From: Synchiropus splendidus
Taxonomy: Eukaryota > Chordata > Actinopteri > Syngnathiformes > Callionymidae
DNA: 64,000 nt
Direction: 5' to 3'
Assembly: GCF_027744825.2 (NCBI RefSeq)
Contig: NC_071350.1
Span: forward strand, 2,852,001-2,916,000
Each line of letters opens with the position of its first letter. The stretch's first letter is position 1. Position numbers and translations under genes: made by a program. A model generated the notes under the pieces. It saw nothing but the letters and a program-made list of their open reading frames with translations. It was not told where the DNA came from and ran no database searches. This document shows positions 39,228 to 50,495 of the stretch, one piece after another.

Positions 39228-42200
39228 ATGTCAAGCACAGCCATGAAGAAAAAGGTAAGCAGGTTGTTGGGACTTGGGATGACGTTAAAGTGAGGAGTGA
39301 ACTCCTATCAGACGTAATGTATAACGCCAGGCCTAAACATTTCATCAACTGTTAGCATGACTATTTTTAGAAAGCGTGTAGTTCCGTAAAACCTAACCCC
39401 TGTTAAGACTGGAGCAGAGAAAACTGGGGGTTTTTTTGTTGCTAAAAATTTTGTGTTGAATCGATTTATATAATTCAAAGCTGAATTTTTTTAGACATAT
39501 CATCGTGAGTGTTTGTAGAATGTCAACTTGTTTTAATTGCCCTCATACGTGACATGTTTCAGGTGTTACTGATGGGCAAAAGTGGGTCTGGAAAGACCAG
39601 TATGAGATCCATTATATTCGCTAACTACATCGCTCGGGACACAAGACGCCTTGGAGCTACAAGTGAGATCAACTGTGGTCATAGATTTATCTGATATTCC
39701 TCTGTTTGCTCTCTAATTTGTGTCCATTTTTAATACAGTTGATGTGGAGCACTCACACGTACGATTCCTTGGCAATCTGGTTCTCAACTTGTGGGACTGT
39801 GGAGGGTAAAGTATCTGACCCCCCTTGGGTTATTAGTTGGAATGGAACGTAAAATCATGACTACATTTTAATGTTCAGGTGCTGTTGTTTCAACCTTTCT
39901 CTTGCAAAATGAAAAATTCTGGAATGGCTGGTGGTTGTTTTGAGTAGTCATTTTAACATGGAGGGAAAAGTGTCAACAGTGAAGTAAAAATATGCTGGCA
40001 CGTCAAAGATTACATGATCTGACCTGTACATTGAATTCTGTGATTAAAACAATCCCTGACGAATATATTTAATATGCACTGAAAATTTTACTTAAAAAAA
40101 TTCCCAGGAAATTTAGTTCACAATCCATTTCATCTGAAGTCCCTTCTCCCTCAGGAAGTGTGCTACGAACTGGTGGTTTTGTTGCACACTAACTTCCTGT
40201 TTACCATCCCGGCAACAATGTTCATTCAATTTTGCTTTCATTTAAACAAATATAATATTATTTAAAACACATAACATTTGCTTTTCATTGTATTTCCCTC
40301 TGCTCATTTATCTAGTCTTTACCGTGAAGTCCAGATTATTTTGAACCTCGAACTCACGTGACCGTGTCTCTGCCCTTTCAGCCAGGACACGTTCATGGAG
40401 AACTATTTCACCAGCCAGAGGGACAACATCTTCAGAAACGTGGAGGTGCTCATTTATGTCTTCGATGTGGAGAGCCGCGAGTTGGAGAAAGACATGCACT
40501 ACTACCAGTCGTGCCTGGAAGCCATTCTGCAGAACTCCCCTGATGCCAAAGTCTTTTGCCTCGTGCACAAGATGGATCTGGTGCAGGAGGACCAGAGAGA
40601 TTTGGTGAGTCCCAGCCATGTCCATCGCACACGATTAATCACCCAGTTTTTATCAGTCGTACATGAAATAAATCTTATATTAATACATGAATATGTGCAA
40701 GTTAAGTTTAAAAATAATATGCAGTATAGGCAAACTTTAGTCACGAGCTGGTGAGGTGTTCTAATTTTAAGAGCCCACTAGATGGCACTCTCTGAATAAT
40801 CATTTGAACTGCTGCTTCAGTGAAACCGCACATCATTTTTAAACTGAGAGCGCCACCTACTGACCTCTGAATACACTGTTTCATAGAAAGATAAATGCTT
40901 GGTAGATCCTGAAAGAAATTGTGCTGTCTGTGCTCCTATTCACACAGCGACTGGACAGAATAAATAAAATGAAGAAGAATGAAAACGCACAAGTAGCAAT
41001 ATAGAAATACATAGCTGCTAAAAAAAAAAGAGATAAGGAATTAACAAATAAATAAAATGAAGCATGTCAGGTCTCCTGCTTCTTGGGGTGATCTTCGGTC
41101 TTCTAACACATTATTGTTGATTCTACTAACTTTATAGCTTCATCTCTATTTAACTTAGTCATTTTAAACATTTAGGAATACCAGTTTCCGGAACACGGCT
41201 TAAGAAAAGTTAAATTCATCTACTTTTGTTGCATGAATCTGTGCTGTATATTTAGTTCAGTTTACTAGTGATGGGTAAGTGAGTCATCATAAAGCGTTTT
41301 GGCACAATGACACTCTCTGTTGTTGTTGTCTTCATTGTTTTTGACTTGACACAATGATGTGCGTGTGTCTGCAGATCTTTAAGGAGCGCGAGGAAGACCT
41401 GAAGAGACTGTCCAGACCGTTGGCCTGCACCTGCTTCAGGACATCCATCTGGGATGAGACCTTATACAAGGTTGGAATGTTGGGTGCCTTTCATTTAAAT
41501 GAGACAGAGAAAACTATCAACAAATGTTCTTCACCCCTGGGATACACTGCATCACCTGAAATAGATTCATGGCAAAAGATACTGTGCTGAAATACTTCAC
41601 ACTTGACTCCCACTGCCATTGATCTTTCCCCCTGCTGTTTGCAGGCCTGGTCCAGCATCGTTTACCAGCTGATCCCGAATGTCCAGCAGCTGGAGACGAA
41701 CCTGAGAAACTTTGCTCAGATCATAGAGGCGGACGAGGTCCTCCTGTTTGAAAGAGCCACCTTCCTGGTAAGACCAGGGGACTTCCTGTTGCTGTGAGAA
41801 TGTTTCACCAGCAGGTCTGAGACTGGCGCCTGTCTCTTCTATGCAGGTGATCTCACACTATCAGTGCAAAGAGCAACGAGACGCTCACAGGTTTGAGAAG
41901 ATCAGCAACATTATCAAACAGTTCAAGCTCAGCTGTAGGTGAGTCAGCACGCCTCCTCGACGCTTCTCCCTGCTTGGTTTGTTCGTACTAATAAAGGTTT
42001 TATTGCGCCACAACAGCAAACTGGCCGCCTCATTCCAGAGCATGGAAGTGAGGAACACCAACTTTGCAGCCTTTATTGACGTCTTCACCTCCAACACATA
42101 TGTCATGGTCATCATGTCTGACCCCTCAATTCGTGAGTAGCATTTCCAGCCACTGCAGATCCGTCATGTATTTCTGTCTGCTATTCTACCTGCCACTGTC

Positions 42201-42476
42201 ACTACAACTCACCTGTCTGCTTTTACATCGACTTAGTTTCCACTTATACGTTTGACCTTCTACTTTTGACGTCTGCCACTACTCCAACTTCTCACCATGC
42301 CATCCTGTCAATCATTACAGTACCTGCCTCTTCAGTGACATTTCCTAATGCAGTTGTGTGTCTTTCTTCCAGCATCTGCAGCCACTCTCATTAACATCCG
42401 TAATGCTAGGAAACACTTTGAGAAGTTGGAGCGGGTGGACGGACCCAAACACAGCCTGCACATGAGGATGCGCTAG
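39228..42476 (+). CDS. rraga: Ras-related GTP-binding protein RagA/RagB, intron-containing
   Basis: Small GTPase that pairs with RagC/D on lysosomes, is anchored by Ragulator and recruits mTORC1 when amino acids are present. Coding exons: 39228-39254, 39563-39662, 39739-39805, 40382-40604, 41375-41470, 41645-41767, 41847-41938, 42017-42132 and 42373-42476; 315 aa, phases all consistent. G1 is GKSGSGKTS, the switch/G3 is LWDCGGQDTF, the G4-like block is HKMDLV, followed by the roadblock-type C-terminal half ([38 protein letters not shown]). The protein is nearly identical to mammalian RagA and RagB. It lacks the 33-residue RagB N-terminal extension and its long-isoform switch insert, but unlike human RRAGA the gene has introns, as RRAGB does. 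Confidence 0.95.
40768..40892. repeat. MITE-like short repeat, copy 2
   Basis: In intron 4 of the rag gene. Left end CCACTAGATGGCACTCTCTG, right end AGAGCGCCACCTACTGACCT, AT-rich centre with ATCATTTTTAAA as in copy 1 at 1,133-1,252. Confidence 0.6.
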
Positions 42477-42670
42477 CTGGAATGGTCCGGCTCTGATGGA
42501 AACTCTCAACCAATCAGTTCACCGGTCCACACGGCTCCCGGCTCCTTACCACTCTTCTCCCACTGTTTACCCTCATAGTCAATCACATATTCCTGTCGGT
42601 TTGATTTCTACACGGATCAAAAATATGTGGATGGTGATTTGTTGTAATACCTGTCCTGCTGCGTTTGTAT

Positions 42671-42676
42671 AATAAA
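42671..42676 (+). promoter_or_regulatory. Polyadenylation signal, rraga
   Basis: AATAAA about 195 bases after the rag GTPase stop codon. Confidence 0.65.
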
Positions 42677-42689
42677 TACAAATGAAGAT

Positions 42690-43265
42690 TTGTTTGCTAT
42701 CACTGGCGTGGCTTTCGGTCATTCGTTTTCTTTCGTGAGATTCATTTCAGAAGCAATGTTTGCGACTTTTTCAGCACAGAAGCACATTTGTGCCGTTACT
42801 GACTCAGGAATTCACATTATTTTTATTTCAGTAGTTTTTTTTGTTTTCATTCAACAGTTGAATTTTAACATTATGATTTAATATCCAACAACCAGTCTTC
42901 TCAGGCGCTAGTCCATGCGTCACCTGTCAGTGTGACCAATAATTGGCTGAAATTTCCAAACACAAACTAGATGGCATTTGATGGACTGGTGGAAGAAGTG
43001 TGACAATTGGAGAAAGTTTTATTTTCAAAGTTTGCCTGAACCAGAACATGAAAGATTCCTTCAGTCAAATATTAGCCCCAGGAAATGTGGGGTGCGTCAT
43101 CTAAAGTCACCTAAAGTTGTTGTGATATGGCACAGGGAGTCTTCAGGGACTGCCTTAGAATAGGTGAAGGTTGGTGGGATTTATGGTGTTGTACATTGTA
43201 ACCGATCAAACAGGCACACTTTGGCACCTTAGCTGTTCAGTATTTGCTGATGACAGTGTAGAAGC
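42690..43265. other. Short convergent intergenic region
   Basis: About 600 bases between the 3' ends of rraga (+) and cnga2 (-). No gene or repeat recognised. Confidence 0.5.
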
Positions 43266-43267
43266 AA

Positions 43268-43273
43268 TTTATT
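43268..43273 (-). promoter_or_regulatory. Polyadenylation signal, cnga2
   Basis: AATAAA on the minus strand only about 53 bases after the cnga2 stop, implying a very short 3' UTR unless a more distal site is used. Confidence 0.45.
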
Positions 43274-43325
43274 TCAGCAGGTGCAAGCGGCAGTTACATA
43301 TTGACACATTTGCACAGAACACTCT

Positions 43326-46300
43326 TCAGCGTGCAGGTGAATGACTCAATGTCGGACTTTTTGGAAGGTCCAGCTGCACGGTCCTGTAAGGAGAACCACT
43401 TGCGCTGGCAGCCAGTCTGAGCCCAGCGCCAGCTGCTGCATCTGCATCTCCATCATCGCGTGCGTCCGCGCCACAGTCCGTCTGGTTCATCTGGCGCTCC
43501 AGCAGCGTGATGCGCTGCTTCAGCCGCAGCTGAGTGTGCGTGTACTCGTTGAGAAGGCGAGAAAAGCGACTCTGGAGAGTGTCCAGGGAAGACTCCAGCC
43601 TCTCCACTTTCTCCTCAGTGTCCTCTTTTTGTAGGCCGCCACTCTCCTCATTCTCATCCAGGAGACCCTCCATCATCAGGATCTCCCTGCCCCTCTCCTC
43701 TAGCACAGTCTTGGCATCCGGATACTCAGTCACCGCCTCCATCAAGTCGTCCTTGGAGAGACAGAAGAGGTCTGAGTAGCCCAGGCTGCGGATGTTAGCG
43801 GTCCGGCGATTCCCCATCTTACTACCCTTAATGTTCAGTATGCTGATTTCTCCAAAGCAGCTGCCTGCAGTGAGCAGAGCATACTGTGTGCAACCATCGT
43901 CGGCCACCACCGCCAGCTTACCCTCCTTAATGATGTACATCTCCTTCCCAATGTCGCCCTTCTTGCAGATGTAGTCACCCGGGCTGAAGACCTGGGGCCG
44001 CAGCTTCAGCACCAGCTCCACCAGCAGCCCCGCCTCACAGTCTTGGAAAATGCGGACCTTCTTTAAGGTTTCCAGATGCACGTTTATTGCGATCTCAGCC
44101 CGCAGTTTGTTTGGCAGGTTCTTCAGCACTTCTTGCTCGTCCACTGCCTTCTTGTTGGTCCAAAGGTAGTCGAACCATTTGATGACTCGTGTCTCCAGGT
44201 TCTTGCTGACCTTGCGAAAGTGCATGTAGTGTTTGATGGCATCAATCCGAGCTTGAAACTCGGCGCGGGTCGCGTTCATGTTGGCAATCATGGACCCGAC
44301 GTTCCCAACAATTGTGGCAAAGATCAAAACCCCTACTAGAAAGTCAAAGACCACAAAAAGGTACTCTTCATCACGGACGGGGGCTGGCATCTCGCCGATC
44401 GTGGTCAGGGTCAGAGTGGACCAGTACAGGCAGTAAACGTAGCTCCGGGTGAGGGAGGCGAACTCGGGTTTGGTGATGTTCGGGAACACCCAAGTGTCCG
44501 AGCCGAGGCCGAGGGACTTGGATATTGCGTAGTAGATGCAAGCGTTCCAGTGGATGATGATCAGGATGTAGAGCACCAAGTTACAGATCCTGAAGATGTT
44601 GGGGTAGTTGGTCCGTGTCTCTGTGCGGTCGAAGAACTCAAACATTCGTGGGAAGCGAAGAAGACGGTTGAACCTGAGCTGGGGTGTGTGGATGCCCAGG
44701 GAAATGTAACCGAGGTCTGTGGGCAGGATGGAGATCAAATCCAACTTGAACTGTAGTGTGCGGACGTAGCAGTCTCTGAGCTTGGCGTGGTCCTTCACCA
44801 GCAGACCCTGGTCCAGGAAACCTGACACAGGGTGCATTTGTGAAGCTTTTTTTTTTCATTAAACTGGACTTACACTTGGAGACCTCTACATCAGATCAAG
44901 AGCGCAATCCAGAAACATCCAAAAAATATTCCTTATGGAGTCTTATTTATATTTTGTTCTGAGGTGGCTCACCTGTTCTTAGACGGACACAGGTGTCCAT
45001 GACATAGACCATGTCACAGAGGTAGTCGAGCACCAGCCAGCAGACATAGTTTCCCACCTGCAACCTGTCAAAACAAGCCCTGTGGACAAGAGAAGGACTC
45101 AAAAATAGATCATATCCTTCCCATTATCGGGGACGTCCATGCGGGATTACCTTGCAACCACAAGGAACCAGTTGTACAGCACTGCAGTGGCAATCATGAA
45201 CAGCCAACGGTAGTACGAGTCATCAGATGGCGACACAACGAAAAGCTCCCACTTTTTTCTGAAACTATAGACAGAAAACAACTGACTGGCTACCACAACA
45301 CCAAGACTTTCCAACAATGAGACCAAGATGGAGGTGGGAAAAAAATACACAAGTTGGAGAACATTGGCTTCATAATGGGTTTAACTGTGAGGAATAGATG
45401 TGTGTCACAGCATCATGGCCAGATAGCAGAAGCAAGCTACAGACCAATAAGCTGCCAGTAGAGATGGGGGGAGTTTTATGAAACAGTGTTAGGACTTTCA
45501 GAGGCCACCAGATGGCGCTGTCTGATGTAAAATGTTGTGGCTAAAAAATGGATTTTTACGATGTTCCAATCGATGGCCACCGATTATGAAAGGCTGATCT
45601 TGGCGTGATCAGTGAATGCCGATCACTGCCTGTCATTGCCGATCACGAAATCCGATCCCAAGCGACAGCCAGCACCCTGATGTAGCACCGCCCGCAGTTT
45701 GTGACGCGTCCGCTCCTCCCTCCCTGCCGACTCACTCGGCAACTGGGTCTCTGCTGTGGAGGTTTTTTTTCAGTTTGTCATGTAAAGATCACTAGAAGTG
45801 CTCTTCGTGCATTTTCTGCAGCACACACAGCACCAGTGCACCCACGGCTTGTCGAGCGCTTTGTAGCAGCCAGCAAGCTCACCTGAAGATCCCTTTGGCA
45901 TTGTTGCCATTAGTGTCCGGCTGCGCGTTGCTGCTGCGGCTGGGGGCTGTTCTCAACTCAGGGCCACGAAAGCGCTCCAGGAAGGAATCGGGTCTCTCCT
46001 CCTCCTCGACCAGACTCCTGTGAGCCCAGTCTCTCAACCTCACCACCAGGCTCACAAGCCTGACAAACGCACATAGACACACACAATATAAAGTTTGAAT
46101 GAATAACTCACACCTTTCTCACATGTTTAAAGGCACCTATCAAATGTACCATATGGAAACACAATCTATGACTCCTGGCAGGTTCACACAAACAACAGTT
46201 TTTCATTTCATAGCAACATTTACATGTAAATCTTATCGAACTGGAAAACTAACAGACTGGCTACATATTGAACTGCATTAAATCAGTCCGTAATTATTGT

Positions 46301-47170
46301 ATTCGTCTTTTCTTATTTTATTTATTTACTTTCTTTTTAAACATTACCATTATAGCTGAAATAATATCACCTTGAGATGGCTCCGATTCTCTGGAAAGAG
46401 TTTCTGGAATTTCCACCTCGAGAATCCAAAGCCGCGACCCGCTGTAGCTCGGAAGACGTGTCATCACACACTGATGGAACCCTGCACCAGTGAACACTCA
46501 ATGACAACTCCTTTCAAAACTGTCAAAATCGACAACCCTACGGAAGATAACCTTGAATAAAAACTGAGGGAAACACTGTGCAGTGTTTGAACAGGAACAA
46601 AAGGTACTTTTATCAACTTGCTCATGATGGATGTGTCGATAAAATTGTTACTTGCTATATGCAGTCCTTTAAGCAAACGTAAACCTGCTTGTATTGGGAC
46701 TTTATCAGCACAACATAAGTATATCCAACCAATATTAACCTCCATGTTGAATGATGATTTCCCTTTTATCATTCCTCTTAGTTCATGTTAGTAGTTGAAG
46801 AGTACAAGTCACTATAATGACAAAATGTATGTTTTATTGGTTTGTCATTGCAGTAACGCGACTGCCGCCTACTGTTCGAAGAAGCTCACTGCACTCGGAA
46901 TACTTGGACCTAAATTACACATAAAGGTTGTGCAGCTTGGTGGAGGTTCTAGTTTCAGCTGTATGAGTTTGCTGCAGGTTAAATGAAATAATAAACAGAA
47001 GGAAAATAGGACGATGGGCAACACTCATTCATTCACATCTTCAGAACACATGTACACAGGGACACAGACCTGCTGAGAATGCTTTCAGCTCTCTCTATCT
47101 CCTCCTCCAACGTGGTCTTCACTGACAGGTTATGGGGGGAACGATCTCTTTCAGCCACCTGCCCTGTCAT
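43326..47170 (-). CDS. cnga2: Cyclic nucleotide-gated channel alpha 2 (olfactory type)
   Basis: Plasma-membrane cation channel opened by cAMP/cGMP; in vertebrates the principal subunit of the olfactory channel. Coding exons (minus): 47170-47070, 46059-45883, 45264-45151, 45079-44973 and 44821-43326; 664 aa, the length I recall for human CNGA2. The calmodulin-binding-type segment [17 protein letters not shown] precedes the hallmark [13 protein letters not shown]. Transmembrane segments run from [20 protein letters not shown] to [19 protein letters not shown]; the pore is TLTLTTIGE (Glu about 310), then S6 [18 protein letters not shown]-linker and nucleotide-binding fold: [40 protein letters not shown], ending in a CLZ-type coiled coil ([20 protein letters not shown]). 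[15 protein letters not shown] and AVTEYPDAK favour CNGA2 over CNGA1/3. The residue after the pore Glu is Met, not the usual Thr. Confidence 0.94.
45482..45545. repeat. MITE-like short repeat, half copy
   Basis: In cnga2 intron 2: GAGGCCACCAGATGGCGCTG, matching the left end of the repeats at 1,133 and 40,768; the right half is missing or replaced by the adjoining repeat. Confidence 0.5.
45550..45850 (+). repeat. GATC-rich dispersed repeat, copy 2
   Basis: Starts GATGTTCCAATCGATGG, then GATCTTGGCGTGATCAGTG, GCCGATCACTGCC, GACGCGTCCGCTCCTCC, GACTCACTCGGCAACTG and TCTGCTGTGGAGG. It matches the inverted copy at 25,290-25,530 motif by motif. It lies in the cnga2 intron just upstream of exon 2. 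Confidence 0.65.
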
Positions 47171-47384
47171 CCTAAACACTTCCAGACACAAACATCAACA
47201 GCTGAACTGCATGTTTTAGTTACAACAGAAGAAAGGTAGCCAGAGTTGGTCCCCTTCCAAGGTAATGCTCATGGAGTTCATGGTCTTATAAAACAGAGCA
47301 TTTTTCAGGCCTCCCTGAGGTGTCGTGCCAGCCCACCTGTGGCCCACTTGCCACACTTTGAAATGAGTGGTTTTGAGCAGCAAT
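47171..47384 (-). other. cnga2 upstream flank
   Basis: Sequence before the cnga2 ATG; any non-coding 5' exon or promoter cannot be assigned by eye. Confidence 0.3.
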
Positions 47385-48075
47385 TCTTAACCATAGGGCC
47401 GAGACCCATGGTTGGGCGGCGAGCGCCCCTAGATGGCCGCTAAAAGTATTTTGTTTTACACCTGTGGGTCATGAGGGCTGCAATATACTTTGCCTTGAAA
47501 CACTTGCCACATATTGTATGGTGGCAGTAGTGAGTCACTGAATTGTTTTATTATCATAGGTACCAACAATGGTTGGTTCTTGAAAAGACAAAATGATAAA
47601 GACAGTGAAATACTGATCATGAAAGCAGTTTTTAAAATGAATTAGAAAATTTGATGGTGATACTTTAATTTACACTTTACTTATATCTTCTTTACATTAC
47701 ATGTATTATTCTTATTTCACAACATTTAGACATTGTTTTATAATATTTATTTTACTTTTTTTAACAGTTTGGATTAACAGTATTTTTTTCTTTTTTTCTT
47801 TAGTAAATTTCATGAAAGTGACTTGCACCTGGTTCTGCTGCTGGTTGGACTTTTCGATGATAAATAAATGTCTTTGCGATGATCACATGGTTTCATGTCA
47901 TTTCACAAAGGTTTTTGTTTGTTCACGTGTACGCAGATTAAATATGGTTATTGATCACAAATGAAATCAAGAGTAATTCATCAGTTCTATTCCTTGAATG
48001 GGCCCCTGTTCCATTTGCTGTGGAGGCTGGACCCCAAGATCAAAAAGGTGAAGAACCCCGGGTTTCGAGAGTGTT
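47385..48075. mobile_element. hAT-like non-autonomous element
   Basis: The left end reads CAGCAATTCTTAACCATAGG with GGGCCGAGACCC. The right end reads GGACCCCAAGATCAAAAAGG and GTGAAGAACCCCGG, an imperfect inverted counterpart ('ttcttaacc' against 'ggtgaagaa'). Such ends are typical of hAT-derived repeats. The AT-rich interior (47,640-47,980) has no transposase reading. Confidence 0.45.
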
Positions 48076-48479
48076 GGTGGTGGATTATAGTCAAGGGACC
48101 CGAGGAGGACTGTGGCTGAGTCAGAGTCCCCTACCTGGCCCTCCTCACTGCAGCTGGTTGTCACGGTGACAAAAAAAGCAAGCGAGGTAGTGACAGATGG
48201 TTACCCAACAGAGAGTATGCGTATCCATGTGCATCCATAAAAATGCTCTTGTGCTCCCCTCACAACTGCGGGTGAGACAAGCTCCCCTGAAGAACAGACA
48301 GGTGATGAGTTGCTTAGGAGAATGTTACCACAGTGTGTCTAATGGGCGGCTGATGAAGGACAACACAGGCTCACACAGAGGCACAGAGCAGGAGGAGGAA
48401 GTTCTCCCACAGGAGCTGGGTCTCTTAGGATACCAGGGAGGTCACTTCTGCTTCAGTCTCTGTGCATGTATTTACTCTA

Positions 48480-48900
48480 GCTGACGTCTTTTCACTCCGC
48501 ACAAAACTTGACTAGTTATTAGTGAAGCAAATATAGCGACCTTGGAAATGAAGATTCCCTTTTGAGGGAAAAAAACAACAACATTCTGTTAGAGAAAGTA
48601 ATAACATAAGTAATAATTTGCACAATAATAATTCCATTCTAGTTACCACAACAACGAACTTTTTGAAGTAAACACGACAACAAAAACAATAACAGTGATA
48701 ATAATACTAATACCAATCATGATGATAATTACAAACCGCATTTTGCACGTGTACTCGCAGATATCTATGATTAAATACAAATAGAATATGAACCAGGTTA
48801 TTATAACATTAGATATAATACTTATTGTATCAGTTGGCTTCGTGAAGTCAATTCACGTCTCTTACCTTCAGTTAAGCTCCAGTTCACTCATCACAACTTC
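48480..48900. other. AT-rich intergenic stretch
   Basis: Low-GC sequence with short ATA/AAC-rich runs between cnga2 and alkbh4; no exon recognised. Confidence 0.4.
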
Positions 48901-48997
48901 ACTAGGTGCCGCATGCAGATGATTCTGTCAACAATCTCCGCAATTCCAAAAATGATGACAACAAAGGCGCGACATCGACTGTCCCAGTGAAGAGGTC

Positions 48998-49106
48998 GCG
49001 AGTGAGCGAGGAAGAGAGGAAGAGAGAGTGAGCTGTGAGAGAGAGAGAGCGAAAGAGAGAGTGAGAGCGAGAGAGAGAGCGAGAGAGAGAGAGAGAGAGA
49101 GTGTGG
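48998..49106 (+). repeat. (GA)n-rich microsatellite
   Basis: GAGAGAGA with interspersed GC and GT dinucleotides, nearly homopurine on the plus strand. It generates spurious Leu/Ser ORFs on the minus strand. Confidence 0.9.
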
Positions 49107-49199
49107 GTGAGCATTTCTTCAAGCACTGTAAACGTCTTCTTCCATTTGACTGAAACACCTTTATTGTATATTGTAGTTTTTCAATCAAGAACAAACATG

Positions 49200-50350
49200 A
49201 CAATGTGATTTTTTTTCTATTTAAGGACGTGACGTAGGAGAAAACAACAGTTTAATTACAGTTAAATGCGTTCGTCAATGATGCATCAAGATGAAAACGT
49301 CGATATTAGATTAAATCTTTTTTTATGTAATCATAACTATTGGAAATTCACACCAATTCAGTAAATAAGATCATTTTTGCGACGCATTCTCTTCTCTCTA
49401 TTTTACTTTGAACGACTATTAAATGAAACCATAAATCGTTTATTCACCAAAAGCGGCACCAACTGAGCGGAGGACACTTTTTTTAGTCAGGTGCAGATGT
49501 ATTGATGCTCAACTAATTGGTTCAAGTTGGATCACCAGGGACCTTAACAACGTCTCATCACCCTGCTGTTGTGAGGAAGCAGTGCTGGAACTGAAGTGGT
49601 GATGGAGCCTGAAGGCCTTCTGACAGCAGGCGACTATGTAAGCTGTCAGAGCTTCGTACCAGTGGGGCTTCTCTCCCACCTCTACTGCTTTGCTTTCAAG
49701 CAAACAACAACATGTACGAGCCACATGCAGAGGAGTAAACAGACTGCAGCATATGTTGGTGATGGTCACTGCACAGGGCATCTGGAATATTGCTGACTGA
49801 AGAGAAATTGTCAGTCGACATCTTACCGATCTTACAAAGGCAAAGACACTTGAGTAATGCAGAGCAGGTTGGCAGTGGTCAGTACCCGGTATGTGGTGAG
49901 TATAACATGGACTGATGGTACATCTTACGATTTGGCTGACTAATATGACTTCTCTAACTAATAAGCAATGTACAAGAGCAAATACATAATAAATGCATAT
50001 ATGCAAGCAAGGAATGGTTTGCTAATATTAAATGCGAGCCATAAAATCAAGAGAAACGTGTATTGGAATAAATGTGGAAGAATGTAAACAAGTGCCCCTG
50101 TACCCATCAAGTGGTGATTCAGGTGTTACAGGAAAAATCTACGTGATTCAGACATTCTGTCATGATTGTGTTCCATTTTCTGTTGCAAAAACTTCTACGT
50201 AAATGCTGGAGCACATGCTGCTCCTGCCTTCTATTATGGCTAAAAACCACGTATACAATGAGACGCAGTTCAATCTATGGACAGCCAAGGGGATTAAGTC
50301 AGCCACACAGAAATTTGAAAGAAACTGAATCAGACATGATCAGCTCTCAT
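49200..50350. other. Intergenic, unassigned
   Basis: Contains a 165-codon minus-strand ORF (50,006-49,509) with no recognised family or splice context. No other feature. A fragment like the right end of the MITE-like repeat (AAGCGGCACCAACTGAGCGG) lies near 49,450. Confidence 0.35.
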
Positions 50351-50357
50351 CTGAATC

Positions 50358-50363
50358 TTTATT
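50358..50363 (-). promoter_or_regulatory. Polyadenylation signal, alkbh4
   Basis: AATAAA on the minus strand about 135 bases after the alkbh4 stop codon. Confidence 0.6.
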
Positions 50364-50495
50364 AGTCTTCTTTCAAGATAATTGAAGCAGAAATGTTTTT
50401 TATAAAAATGTATTCGATTTAAAACAGCAATAATTGTGGCAATAGAAGGTCCACATTCTTATTACAATGAAGAGGTATTTTATAGGTTTCCTTCA

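Noticed and set aside
43341..44756. Plus-strand ORFs opposite cnga2
   Set aside because: Antisense shadows of the last cnga2 exon.
48902..49203. Leu/Ser-rich minus-strand ORFs
   Set aside because: They come from translation of the GA microsatellite.
49509..50006. 165-codon minus-strand ORF between cnga2 and alkbh4
   Set aside because: No recognised motif, Cys/His-rich random look, no splice context; probably chance, although not excluded.
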